64,000 nt of DNA from Streptomyces sp. TSRI0107 (lineage in GTDB: Bacteria; Actinomycetota; Actinomycetes; Streptomycetales; Streptomycetaceae): contig NZ_LIVZ01000016.1 of the NCBI RefSeq assembly GCF_001905845.1, positions 79,899-143,898 on the forward strand, in the 5' to 3' direction. Shown here one piece after another: positions 30,821 through 39,441 of the stretch (its first letter is position 1; every line of letters starts with the position of its first letter). The notes beneath the pieces were generated by a model. It ran no database searches, was not told where the DNA came from, and saw only the letters and a list, made by a program, of their open reading frames with translations. The position numbers were made by a program, and so were the translations under genes.

Positions 30821-32302
30821 GTGGAGACATTGCCAGCGGCGCAGATTGACATGGGGGTTTGCGATGCTTTTGAGCAATACGCGCCGGTCGGAAAGCCGGA
30901 CGCCATGAACGCCCCGCACCCTCCGAAAGTGGCCGGAATCGATTCAACGGTTCCGGCGCCCGCACACACTGTCGCGCCCGCGTCGCTGGCCCCGGGCGTC
31001 CCTGCCGCGGCGACCGGACCAGGGGCTCTGCTCCAGGACCGGCTCGCCGGCTGGGTCTCCGATCTCACGACCCTGCACGAGCTCACCGAACGCCTGGTCC
31101 GCACGGACACCCTCGCGGACGCCCTGAACGAGCTGCTGCGCGCGGGAGCCGCGCTCGTGGGCGCCCGGCGCGGACTCGTCGTCCTGGAACCCGCCGACGG
31201 CCTGGCGCCCCGCGGCACCGTCGGCCTCGGCCTCGGCCCGTCGGATCTCGGCCACCTGGAGACCGTCCCGCGCGGTGCGCTGCCGTACGGCGACCTCCTC
31301 GACCCGCCCGCCGGACGGCCCGGCGGCGTCGCCGAGATCGTCCGCCCCGACCTGTTCGCCGAGGACGGGCTCGACCCCCGCCACCGCGAGGTGGCCGCCC
31401 GCCTCGGCTACGCCGCCAGCTACGCCCTGCGGCTGTCCACCGACACCGCCGGCCGCCTCGGCGCCGCCGTATGGGTCTACGACGAGCCCGCCGAGCCCAC
31501 CGAGCGGCAGCGCCATCTCGTCGGCCTGTACATCCGTTACGCCACCGAACACCTCGCCCGGCTCCTCGAGGTCGAGCACACGCGCGCGTGCATGACGACG
31601 ATCGCCGAGGAACTGCTCCCCTCCCGGCTGCCCCGGGTCTCCGGTGTACAGCTCGCCGCGCGGCACCGCACCGGCCCGCGCGGGGGCGGTGACTGGTACG
31701 ACGCGCTGCCGCTGCCGGACGCGGCCCTCGGTCTCGCCGTCGGTTCGGTGACCGGCTCGGGGCCCAGCGCGATTGCCGCGATGGGCCGGCTGCGGGCGTC
31801 GCTGCGGGCGTACGCCGTGATGGAGGGCGAGGACCCGGTCGCCGTCCTGTCCGACCTGGAACTGCTGCTCCGGCTGACCGAACCGGCCCGCTCGGCCACC
31901 GCGCTGTTCGCGTTCTGCGAGCCCGCGCTGCGCAAGATCACCCTGGCCGGCGCCGGGCACAGCCCGCCGCTGCTGATCGGCGAGCGGCGCACCGAGTTCG
32001 CGGAGACCTCCGTCTCCGCCCCGCTCGGGATGCTGGCCTGCTGGGAGGCGCCCAGCGTGGAGATCGAGGCGGAACCCGGAGAGACGGTTCTGCTCTACAC
32101 CGACGGGCTGCTGCACCGCACCGGCGACCCGGCCGACCGCGCCTTCGCCCGCCTGCACGCGGCGGCGGCCGGCCTGCCCCGCACCAAGCGGCGCGACCCG
32201 GAGGCGGTGGTGGACCACGTCCTGCGGACCGTGCTGCCCGACGGGCTGGACGAGGCCGACAGCGAGGAGGACGTGGTCCTGCTCGCGGCGCGGTTCGAGT
32301 GA
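30821..32302 (+). CDS. GAF + PP2C (SpoIIE-type) phosphatase
   Basis: A protein of up to 493 residues with a GAF-like sensor domain (about 85-255) and a SpoIIE-type PP2C phosphatase domain (about 265-493). Motifs seen are GGGDWYDALPLPDAALGLAVG, LAGAGHSPPLLIGE, VLLYTDGLLHRT and the terminal EEDVVLLAARFE. At the second metal site the usual GDVxGHG reads GSVTGSG, so one metal-binding Asp is replaced and activity may be low or altered. Such proteins dephosphorylate anti-anti-sigma factors. The start is uncertain: GTG 30821, ATG 30851 and ATG 30905 are in frame and none has a strong ribosome site. Confidence 0.82.
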   Translation: METLPAAQIDMGVCDAFEQYAPVGKPDAMNAPHPPKVAGIDSTVPAPAHTVAPASLAPGVPAAATGPGALLQDRLAGWVSDLTTLHELTERLVRTDTLADALNELLRAGAALVGARRGLVVLEPADGLAPRGTVGLGLGPSDLGHLETVPRGALPYGDLLDPPAGRPGGVAEIVRPDLFAEDGLDPRHREVAARLGYAASYALRLSTDTAGRLGAAVWVYDEPAEPTERQRHLVGLYIRYATEHLARLLEVEHTRACMTTIAEELLPSRLPRVSGVQLAARHRTGPRGGGDWYDALPLPDAALGLAVGSVTGSGPSAIAAMGRLRASLRAYAVMEGEDPVAVLSDLELLLRLTEPARSATALFAFCEPALRKITLAGAGHSPPLLIGERRTEFAETSVSAPLGMLACWEAPSVEIEAEPGETVLLYTDGLLHRTGDPADRAFARLHAAAAGLPRTKRRDPEAVVDHVLRTVLPDGLDEADSEEDVVLLAARFE

Positions 32303-32401
32303 AGGGCCACAACGGCAGGTGACGGGTCCTTCGGCACCTGGGCTCCCAGCTGTACGACCGTACGATGGGGGAGGTCCAGTGCCGTATCAAGGAGGATGAC
32401 C

Positions 32402-33859
32402 GTGGCCGACGAGCTCACCCCGGAGACCCCGGAGGAGACGGAAGAGCCGATCAAGCAGCGGAAGAACGGCCTGTACCCGGGCGTGTCCGACGAGCTGGCC
32501 GAGAACATGCGCTCCGGCTGGGCCGACACCGAGCTGCACGACCTGCAGCCGATCGCCCAGGCCGCCGAGACCGCCGCCCGCCGTGCCGCGCTCTCCGCCC
32601 GCTTCCCGGGTGAGCGCCTGGTGATCCCCGCCGGCAACCTGAAGACCCGCTCGAACGACACGGAGTACGCCTTCCGCGCGTCGGTCGAGTACGCGTACCT
32701 CACCGGCAACCAGACCGAGGACGGCGTCCTCGTGCTGGAGCCGACGACCGACGGCCACACGGCGACCATCTACCTCCTGCCGCGCTCGAACCGCGAGAAC
32801 GGCGAGTTCTGGCTGGACGGCCAGGGCGAGCTGTGGGTCGGCCGCCGGCACTCCCTCACCGAGGCCGAGAAGCTGTACGGCATCCCCGCCTCCGACGTGC
32901 GCGAGCTGGCCGGCAAGCTGCGCGAGGCCACCGGCCCGGTGCGCGTCGTCCGCGGCTACGACGCCGGCATCGAGGCGGCGCTGACCGACAAGGTCACCGC
33001 CGAGCGCGACGAGGAGCTGCGGGTCTTCCTCTCCGAGGCCCGGCTGGTCAAGGACGAGTTCGAGATCGGCGAGCTGCAGAAGGCCGTCGACTCCACCGTG
33101 CGCGGCTTCGAGGACGTCGTGAAGGTCCTCGACAAGGCCGAGGCGACCAGCGAGCGGTACATCGAGGGCACCTTCTTCCTGCGCGCGCGCGTCGAGGGCA
33201 ACGACATCGGCTACGGCACCATCGCCGCCGCCGGACCGCACGCCTGCACGCTGCACTGGGTGCGCAACGACGGGCCCGTGCGGTCCGGTGATCTGCTGCT
33301 GCTCGACGCGGGTGTGGAGACGCACACGTACTACACCGCCGACGTCACCCGCACGCTGCCGGTCAACGGCCGCTACAGCGAGATCCAGAAGAAGATCTAC
33401 GACGCCGTGTACGAGGCCCAGGAGGCCGGTATCGCGGCGGTGAAGCCGGGCGCGAAGTACCGGGACTTCCACGACGCCGCCCAGCGGGTGCTGGCCGAGA
33501 AGCTGGTCGAGTGGGGGCTCGTCGAGGGGCCGGTCGAGCGGGTGCTGGAGCTGGGTCTCCAGCGCCGGTGGACGCTGCACGGAACCGGCCACATGCTCGG
33601 CATGGACGTCCACGACTGCGCCGCCGCGCGGACCGAGACGTATGTCGACGGTGTGCTGGAGCCGGGCATGTGCCTGACCGTGGAGCCGGGGCTGTACTTC
33701 CAGGCCGACGATCTGACCGTGCCGGAGGAGTACCGGGGGATCGGCGTGCGGATCGAGGACGACATCCTGGTGACCGAGGACGGCAACCGGAACCTGAGCG
33801 CTGGGCTGCCCCGCAGGTCGGACGAGGTCGAGGCCTGGATGGCCGCGCTGAAGGGCTGA
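32402..33859 (+). CDS. pepP: Aminopeptidase P (Xaa-Pro aminopeptidase)
   Basis: A 485-residue M24B metallopeptidase that removes an N-terminal residue preceding proline. An N-terminal creatinase-like domain is followed by the pita-bread catalytic domain. Metal ligands are visible in LLLDAGVETHTYYTADVTRT (two Asp), HGTGHMLGMDVHD (His), TVEPGLYF (Glu) and GVRIEDDILV (Glu). The start is GTG 32402, because the AAGGAGG site at 32389-32395 is directly adjacent to the ATG at 32396 and six bases from this GTG. A bidirectional hairpin follows the stop. Confidence 0.92.
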   Translation: MADELTPETPEETEEPIKQRKNGLYPGVSDELAENMRSGWADTELHDLQPIAQAAETAARRAALSARFPGERLVIPAGNLKTRSNDTEYAFRASVEYAYLTGNQTEDGVLVLEPTTDGHTATIYLLPRSNRENGEFWLDGQGELWVGRRHSLTEAEKLYGIPASDVRELAGKLREATGPVRVVRGYDAGIEAALTDKVTAERDEELRVFLSEARLVKDEFEIGELQKAVDSTVRGFEDVVKVLDKAEATSERYIEGTFFLRARVEGNDIGYGTIAAAGPHACTLHWVRNDGPVRSGDLLLLDAGVETHTYYTADVTRTLPVNGRYSEIQKKIYDAVYEAQEAGIAAVKPGAKYRDFHDAAQRVLAEKLVEWGLVEGPVERVLELGLQRRWTLHGTGHMLGMDVHDCAAARTETYVDGVLEPGMCLTVEPGLYFQADDLTVPEEYRGIGVRIEDDILVTEDGNRNLSAGLPRRSDEVEAWMAALKG

Positions 33860-33871
33860 CGTTCCCGCTTG

Positions 33872-33902
33872 ATGGCCGGGCACCGACCGGGTGTCCGGCC
33901 AT
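33872..33902. terminator. Bidirectional terminator between pepP and citG-like gene
   Basis: A 13-bp stem (ATGGCCGGGCACC with GGTGTCCGGCCAT, one G-U pair) and a GACCG loop lie in the 68-bp convergent gap. Confidence 0.7.
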
Positions 33903-33927
33903 TGTCGCGGTGGAGCCGTGTGCCGGC

Positions 33928-34750
33928 TCAGCCCCGCGCCCCTTGGAGGGCGTCCAGGAACAGGGCGCCTGCCAGCAGGCCCGCGCTTCCCCTCGGGGCC
34001 CAGCCACGGGAGTGCAGGTCGGTGTCCAGGGCCGTCAGCGCCCTGGTTCCCGCCGGGGTCGCCGTGCCGCCCGCCTCCAGTACCGTCCGCGCGCCCGCCT
34101 GGACGTGGCGCAGGCCCGCCGGGCCCGCGGTGTGGAGTAGTTCCGTGTCCTGGAGGGTGGACATCACGGTGAGCAGGGCGTCGAGCCTCGCCTGAGATTC
34201 GGTGGCCCCCGCCGCGCGGGCCCCGGCCAGTGCCTCCCCTGCCCGCCGTACGTGCGGGAACCCCGCGCGGGCCTCGCCCCGCGCCCCCGGCGCCCCGTAC
34301 TTCGCCGACACCGCCGCTCCCCGGGAGGGCCTGCGCGGGGCGGCGCGGTCCGGGTGGGCGGCGAGCCGCCTGGCCCGCGCCAGGACGCCGGCCGGTGCCG
34401 TTGCCCGGAGCCAGGGCCGCGGCCGCGACCAGCAGACCCAGCGCCCACAGGGCGCCCCGGTGGCCGCCGCCCGCGAGGGCCAGCGTGTGTTCGGTGGATC
34501 TGCCGATGGCGCCCAGCTCCGCCCGCAGCCCGGGCGTGGGCGCGCCGGTGCGGCGGGCGGCGGCGGCCATCGCCGCGAGGCCGGGCGCCAGCGCCTTGGC
34601 CGTCCAGCGCAGGGTGCGGTGGTCGCGGCCGGTGCCGCGGGCGCCCCGATCGCGTGGGTCGGGCAGGCCGGGCTTGGGGGTCAGCGCCAGCTGCCCGGTC
34701 AGGGCGGTCACCGCGGTCCGCGCCAGCGCCTCGTCCTCGCGGCTGTCCAT
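33928..34750 (-). pseudogene. Triphosphoribosyl-dephospho-CoA synthase-like (CitG/MdcB), frameshifted
   Basis: Two adjacent frames together make one CitG-family protein of about 273 residues. From ATG 34750 the N-terminal part reads LALTPKPGLPDPRDRGARG and AGGGHRGALWALGLLVAAA. In the next frame the C-terminal part begins near 34390 (VLARARRLAAHPDRAAP), then VSAKYGAPGARGEARAGFP and DTELLHTAGPAGLRHVQ. One extra base in a GGCCGG run at about 34386-34398 would explain the break. CitG-type enzymes make the prosthetic-group precursor of citrate/malonate lyase-type ACPs. It lies 24 bp after the dioxygenase gene. The break may be true loss or a sequencing error. Confidence 0.78.
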
Positions 34751-34774
34751 CGCCGTATCTCCTGGCCGTATCTC

Positions 34775-35728
34775 CTACGACGAAGCGGTGGGCCCCGGCG
34801 CGTCGCTCGGCGGGGTACCCGTGGGCGCGCCGCTCGGGGGTGTGCCGCCGCCGGCGCCGCCGCCCGCGCCGGTGTTCTCGGCGTCCGGGTCGACGCCGAG
34901 GGTGAGGAAGCCCTTGTAGCCCTTGGACGGGTCCTTCTTCTTCACCGGCTCCAGGGTGAGCAGGCCGCTCGCGGCGCCGCCGCCGTCGTAGACCATGTCG
35001 TCGTCGAGCCGGGTGTAGGTGCCGGTGTGCCGGTCGTACGGCTCCAGGGTGAAGATCTGCTCGGCGATGTCGTCGGCGAAGAACAGCTGGCCGGTGAAGT
35101 TGACCTTGCCGCCCTCGTAGGTGCCGTCCTCCTTCTCGCCGCCGGTGTGGACCTTGACGTGGATGTGGCAGGTGCGCGGCGTGTACCAGCCGGGGAAGAT
35201 CGTCTCGAACTTGACCACGCCGTTGGCGTTGGCGATCTGGTAGCCGCGCAGGTACGTGTCGTCGTCGGCGGTGGAGCCGTCCTCGCTCTCGGCCGGGGCC
35301 GAGCCGCCGGGGCTGGCGGTGGTGTAACCGGAGTAGTAGCCCCACGCGTCGCAGTGCCAGATCTCCACCGCGGCGCCGGGGACCGGGGTGCAACCGTCGG
35401 TGGCGTCGACGACGGTGAGGCGCAGGGTGAGCGGGACGCCGCTCTTGCCCTCGGTGATGTCCTTGCGGACCAGGGCGCCGTCGAGGTGATACGGCCCCTC
35501 GGTGACGCTCGTCATCAGCTGCATGCAGCTCTCGCTCGCCGAGGCCGCGCCGGTGCTCGCCGAGGCCGACGCGGTCGCCTCCGTGCCGGCGAACGCCGCC
35601 TGGTAGCCGGCGACGGCGAGACCGCCGGCGACGACCGTGCCGCCGGTCACCGCGAGGGCGCGGCGCCGGGTGAGGGATGTGTCCTTGTGGGCCGCCCGTT
35701 TCGGGGCGCCCGTCGTGTTCTCCGTCAT
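34775..35728 (-). CDS. Tat-exported intradiol ring-cleavage dioxygenase
   Basis: A 317-residue protein with a Tat-type signal (SLTRRRALAVTGGTVVAGGL) and an intradiol dioxygenase domain. The Fe(III) ligands are visible: Tyr in TEGPYHLDG, Tyr in FPGWYTPRTCHIHVKV and both His of that HIH motif. Family enzymes cleave catechols between the hydroxyls. Extracellular Streptomyces members act on lignin-derived catechols or quinone precursors, by family knowledge. The C-terminal tail (about 285-317) is a Gly/Pro/Thr/Ser-rich disordered stretch. It probably leads an operon with the citG-like gene. Confidence 0.9.
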   Translation of the reverse strand: MTENTTGAPKRAAHKDTSLTRRRALAVTGGTVVAGGLAVAGYQAAFAGTEATASASASTGAASASESCMQLMTSVTEGPYHLDGALVRKDITEGKSGVPLTLRLTVVDATDGCTPVPGAAVEIWHCDAWGYYSGYTTASPGGSAPAESEDGSTADDDTYLRGYQIANANGVVKFETIFPGWYTPRTCHIHVKVHTGGEKEDGTYEGGKVNFTGQLFFADDIAEQIFTLEPYDRHTGTYTRLDDDMVYDGGGAASGLLTLEPVKKKDPSKGYKGFLTLGVDPDAENTGAGGGAGGGTPPSGAPTGTPPSDAPGPTASS

Positions 35729-35803
35729 GAGCGGGAACGTAGGAGCGCAGCCCGTCAGGGAGTTGGGTCCCGCGTAAGAGGGCGCTGTGAATGCGGCAGG
35801 GGC

Positions 35804-36250
35804 TCAGGACGCCGTCATCAGGGGGGCGTTGTCACGCCACTTCAGCATCTTGTCGAAGCTGACCACCGCGCCGCCCCGGCCCGGCTTGTTGCCGAAGTGG
35901 ACGTGGTCGGCGAGTTCCCGGATGAGGCACATGCCGCGGCCGTGCTCCGCGTCGTCGGCGGCGGGGGCGGGCGCCGGGCGGGAGGTCGTACGGGTGAAGC
36001 CCGGGCCCGAGTCGGTCACCTCGATCCGGCACTTCTCGCCATCGAGGTACGCGGTGACCCGGTACGCCCCGGAGGCGCGTCCGCCGCCGTGCTCCACGGC
36101 GTTCGCGCAGGCCTCGGTGAGGGCGACGGACAGGTCGTAGGAGACCTCGGGGTCGACGCCCGCCGTCTCCATCGTGCCGAGCAGCAGCCTGCGGGCGAGC
36201 GGCACGCTCGCGGCCTCGCGCCGTAGATGGAGTGACCACCAGATGCTCAT
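35804..36250 (-). CDS. Anti-sigma-type ATP-binding protein (RsbW-like)
   Basis: A 148-residue GHKL ATPase of the anti-sigma/serine-kinase class with N box VALTEACANAVEHGGG, G1 IEVTDSGPGF and G2 EHGRGMCLIRELADHVHFG. All ATP-binding motifs are intact. No sigma or anti-anti-sigma gene is adjacent, so the partner is unknown. ATG 36250 is preceded by GGAGG at proper spacing. It is the second such protein in this window (the other is at 26.9 kb) and is divergent from the copper cluster. Confidence 0.87.
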   Translation of the reverse strand: MSIWWSLHLRREAASVPLARRLLLGTMETAGVDPEVSYDLSVALTEACANAVEHGGGRASGAYRVTAYLDGEKCRIEVTDSGPGFTRTTSRPAPAPAADDAEHGRGMCLIRELADHVHFGNKPGRGGAVVSFDKMLKWRDNAPLMTAS

Positions 36251-36469
36251 GCTCCAGCCTCCTGGGCGCCGGCCTCCTGGCCGCGGCTCGACATACCGTT
36301 ACGTATTACCGCGCGCGTCCGTCCGTAAGCCCTCCGTCAACGTGATGCCGCCCATACGGGGGATGCGCCGAGGGCGCCAATCGGTGTATGTAGGGCCGAA
36401 TGCGTCAGTCGGCGATTTTGCGGACCTGCCGTATGGCGGCGGTAAGTCCAGTGGGATGATGAGCCCGCC

Positions 36470-37282
36470 ATGTCTGCCCCCCACGCGCGCCCGGCGCCCG
36501 CCGGACGCGATCTCCGGATGCTGCGGGCCGCGGTCTTCGCCGCGGTCTGCGTCGTGCTGGCCGCGGCCGGTCACGCGATCGCCTCGTGCGCCACAGTGCC
36601 GCTGTGGACGCTGGGCGCGGGCTTCCTGGGGGCCGTCCTGGTCGCGGCGCCGCTCGCCGGGCGGGCGCGCTCGCTGCCGGGGATCGCGGTGCTCCTCGCG
36701 GGCGGACAGACGCTCCTGCACATGCTGTTCGGACTGGGGCAGCACGGCACGGCGGGCACGGCGGGCACGGCGGCGACCGCCGCGACCGACGCCTCGCTGG
36801 TCCAGCAGGCCGCGCGGCTGGTGTGCGGCACCACCGCCGCGGCCCTCAGCCCCACCCAGGCCCAGCGCATCCTCGCGGACGCCCGGATCGATCCCGGCAC
36901 GCACCTGGCCCATCAGCCGTCGGACGCCCTGTCCACGGCGGCGGGCTCACCGGCCGCGCTGCTGCCGTCCCTGCCGATGCTGCTCGGCCACGTCCTGGCG
37001 GCCGTCACCGCCGGCTGGCTGCTGCGGCGCGGTGACCTGGCGCTGCTGCGCATCCTCGGCCTGTCGGCGGAAACCGTCGCCGACGGCGCGTTCGTACGCT
37101 CCCTGCGCGCGGCGCTCGCGCTGGTGCGCGCCCTGTGCGCCGGGCTCCCGGCCGCGCCCCACGCGGGCCCGCGGCTGACGCGCGCCACGCCGCTCACCGT
37201 TCCCGAGCCCCGCACTCTCGCACTCCAGCACACCGTGATCCGGCGCGGCCCGCCGACCGCCGTGTTCGCCCTCGCCGCCTGA
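36470..37282 (+). CDS. Integral membrane protein heading the copper cluster
   Basis: A 270-residue protein with four or so hydrophobic helices: AAVFAAVCVVLAAAGHAIAS, a second near 45-60, LPGIAVLLAGGQTLLHMLFGLG and LPMLLGHVLAAVTAGWLLRRG. Histidines within helices (GHAIAS, LLHMLFG, LLGHVL) could bind metal. A Thr/Ala/Gly repeat (GTAGTAGTAATAATD) lies in a loop. The C-terminal 70 residues are soluble and basic. I do not recognise a named family, but its place 192 bp before ycnI makes a copper-related role plausible. Confidence 0.72.
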   Translation: MSAPHARPAPAGRDLRMLRAAVFAAVCVVLAAAGHAIASCATVPLWTLGAGFLGAVLVAAPLAGRARSLPGIAVLLAGGQTLLHMLFGLGQHGTAGTAGTAATAATDASLVQQAARLVCGTTAAALSPTQAQRILADARIDPGTHLAHQPSDALSTAAGSPAALLPSLPMLLGHVLAAVTAGWLLRRGDLALLRILGLSAETVADGAFVRSLRAALALVRALCAGLPAAPHAGPRLTRATPLTVPEPRTLALQHTVIRRGPPTAVFALAA

Positions 37283-37474
37283 CGCGACGCGACCCGGCAC
37301 TCCACCCGCGGTGGGGAGGGTCCGCCGTCGCGCGGCACGCGCGCGTGCGCACTTCCGTCTTCGACGGTGCGCCGTTTTGCGCGCGTATCCCTCCCGAGCG
37401 GTGGACCGTCCGCGGTCCGCCACCGCGATCACGTCCGTCAACGGACTCTCACTCGAAGTGGAGTGCTCATCACC

Positions 37475-38218
37475 ATGAAGGCTTCCCGTATCGCCGCCGC
37501 CGGCGCCCTCGCCGCCTCGGCCGTCCTCGCCCTGTCCGTGCCCGCCTTCGCGCACGTCACCGTGCAGCCGGAGGGCACGGCCGCCAAGGGCGGCTACGCG
37601 ATCGTGGACTTCCGGGTCCCCAACGAGCGCGACAACGCCGCGACGATCAAGCTGGAGGTCAGCTTCCCGGCCGACCACCCGCTGACCTCGGCGCTGCCCG
37701 TGCCGGTCGACGGCTGGGACGTCAAGGTGACCAAGACCGAGCTGGACAAGCCGATCGATTCGCACGGCGAGAAGATCACCGAGGCCGTCTCCAAGATCAC
37801 CTGGACGGCGAAGGGCGACGGCATCGAGCCCGGCTACCTCCAGAAGTTCCCGGTCTCCGTCGGCCAGCTGCCCGAGGACGCCGACGAACTGGTCTTCAAG
37901 GCGATCCAGACCTACGACAACAAGGACGTCGTGCGCTGGATCGAGGTGCCGCAGGAGGGCCAGGAGGAGCCCGACAGCCCGGCGCCCGTGCTGACCCTGT
38001 CCGAGGCCGGGGACGACCACCACGGCGGCTCCGGTGCCGAGGAGGCGTCCGAGGAGACCGCCGACGACACCGAGGCGGCCGCGCAGACCACCGCCTCCGA
38101 GGAGTCCGGCGACAGCACCGACACCACCGCCCGGGTCCTCGGCATCGTCGGCATCGTCGTGGGTGCCGCCGGCGTCGCCTACGGCGTGCTGGCCGGCCGT
38201 CGGCGCGGCAACGCCTGA
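37475..38218 (+). CDS. ycnI: YcnI-family (DUF1775) copper-binding protein
   Basis: A 247-residue exported protein. The signal peptide ends ...VPAFA, leaving His as the mature N-terminus (HVTVQPEG). In B. subtilis YcnI this histidine, with a tryptophan (here DGWDVKV), holds Cu(II). The DUF1775 domain (about 27-170) is followed by an acidic linker (AEEASEETADDTEAAA) and a C-terminal helix with basic end (VGIVVGAAGVAYGVLAGRRR), so it is anchored in the membrane and faces outward. ATG 37475 has GGAG upstream. It starts the ycnI-sco1-PCuAC-copCD series. Confidence 0.9.
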   Translation: MKASRIAAAGALAASAVLALSVPAFAHVTVQPEGTAAKGGYAIVDFRVPNERDNAATIKLEVSFPADHPLTSALPVPVDGWDVKVTKTELDKPIDSHGEKITEAVSKITWTAKGDGIEPGYLQKFPVSVGQLPEDADELVFKAIQTYDNKDVVRWIEVPQEGQEEPDSPAPVLTLSEAGDDHHGGSGAEEASEETADDTEAAAQTTASEESGDSTDTTARVLGIVGIVVGAAGVAYGVLAGRRRGNA

Positions 38219-38300
38219 GGCCAGTCCGCTCGTGGCGGGCGCCGGGGCCGCGGCAGGCCCCGGCGCCCGCCGGATCACTCCCATCCCAGGAAATACCGAC

Positions 38301-38951
38301 ATGCGCAAGAAGATGTTCGCGGCGGCCGCGCTGCTCGCCGCCGCCTCCCTGACCCTGACCGCCTGCGGCGGTGACGACGAGGCCGGTTCGCCGGTCTCCG
38401 TGGTCTCCGAGGAGACCGGTTCCGACAAGGCCGCCACCGTCCTCGATCAGCCGTTCGAGAAGCCGGACCTGGTGCTGACCGACACCCACGGCAAGCCCTA
38501 CGACCTCCGCAAGGAGACCGCGGGCAAGCCCACGCTGATCTACTTCGGCTACACCAACTGCCCCGACGTCTGCCCGTCGACGATGAGCAACATCGCCGTC
38601 GCCAAGAAGCAGCTGCCCAAGGCGGACCAGGACGAGCTGCGCGTCGTGTTCGTCACCACCGACCCGGAGCGCGACACCCCCGAGGCCCTCGGCAAGTGGC
38701 TGAAGGGCATCGACCCCCAGGTCGTCGGCCTGACCGGCGACTTCGACACCATCCAGGCCGGCGCCCGCACCATCGGCATCTCCATCGAGCCGACGACGAA
38801 GGAGAAGGGCAAGGTCGTCTCCATGCACGGCACCCAGGTCATCGCCTTCTCGCCGAAGACCGACGCGGGGTACGTGCTCTACGGCGAGGACGCCACCGTC
38901 GACGACTACACCGCGGACCTGCCCAAGCTGGTCAAGGGAGAGAAGCCGTGA
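38301..38951 (+). CDS. Sco1/PrrC-family copper chaperone lipoprotein
   Basis: A 216-residue lipoprotein with lipobox LTAC (Cys22). The thioredoxin-like Sco domain carries the copper/redox motif CPDVC (Cys87, Cys91) and the partner His in SMHGTQVIAF. Sco proteins deliver copper to, or reduce, the CuA site of cytochrome c oxidase. ATG 38301 follows AGGAAA. The stop overlaps the next start (GTGA), giving translational coupling with the PCuAC chaperone, a known functional partner of Sco. Confidence 0.93.
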   Translation: MRKKMFAAAALLAAASLTLTACGGDDEAGSPVSVVSEETGSDKAATVLDQPFEKPDLVLTDTHGKPYDLRKETAGKPTLIYFGYTNCPDVCPSTMSNIAVAKKQLPKADQDELRVVFVTTDPERDTPEALGKWLKGIDPQVVGLTGDFDTIQAGARTIGISIEPTTKEKGKVVSMHGTQVIAFSPKTDAGYVLYGEDATVDDYTADLPKLVKGEKP

Positions 38952-39424
38952 GGCGCGTCGCGGCGACCGCCCTGCTCGCCGCCGGGGCGCTGGCCCTCGC
39001 GGGCTGCGGCACCGGCTCGGACTCCGGTTCCGGTTCCGGCTCCGGCGACTCGGGCGCGGACCTCTCCGTCAGCGGCGCCTACATGCCGCAGCCGGTCTCC
39101 GACTCCATGGCGGCCGGCTTCCTGACCGTCACCAACGACGGCGACGAGGCCGCCGAGCTGACCTCGATAACCAGCCAGATCGGCCAGGTCACCCTGCACG
39201 AGACCGTCGACTCGGCGATGCGCGAGATGACGGACGCCGAGGTGCCCGCGCACGGCCGGCTCGTCTTCGAGAGCGGCGCGAACCACCTGATGTTCGAGAA
39301 GCTGAAGCGCAAGCCGAAGCAGGGTGAGACGGTCGAGATCGAACTGCACTTCGCCGGGACCGACCCGGTCACGGTCGAGATGCCCGTGAAGCCGGCGACG
39401 TACCGCCCGGCGTCCGGACACTGA
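38948..39424 (+). CDS. PCu(A)C periplasmic copper chaperone lipoprotein
   Basis: A 158-residue protein starting GTG 38948, overlapping the Sco stop by 4 bp. Its lipobox is LAGC (Cys20). The Cu(I)-binding set of the DUF461/PCuAC family is visible: His84, Met91/Met94 and the HLM pair (His113, Met115). Such chaperones pass Cu(I) to cytochrome oxidase together with Sco1. A Gly/Ser-rich spacer separates the lipid anchor from the domain. CopC-CopD follows 17 bp downstream. Confidence 0.92.
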   Translation: MRRVAATALLAAGALALAGCGTGSDSGSGSGSGDSGADLSVSGAYMPQPVSDSMAAGFLTVTNDGDEAAELTSITSQIGQVTLHETVDSAMREMTDAEVPAHGRLVFESGANHLMFEKLKRKPKQGETVEIELHFAGTDPVTVEMPVKPATYRPASGH

Positions 39425-39441
39425 GGGAGGGACCAACCACC

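Noticed and set aside
34775..35728. Cytoplasmic catechol 1,2-dioxygenase of a beta-ketoadipate operon
   Set aside because: The protein has a Tat signal and no cat/pca genes are nearby; it fits the exported intradiol subgroup.
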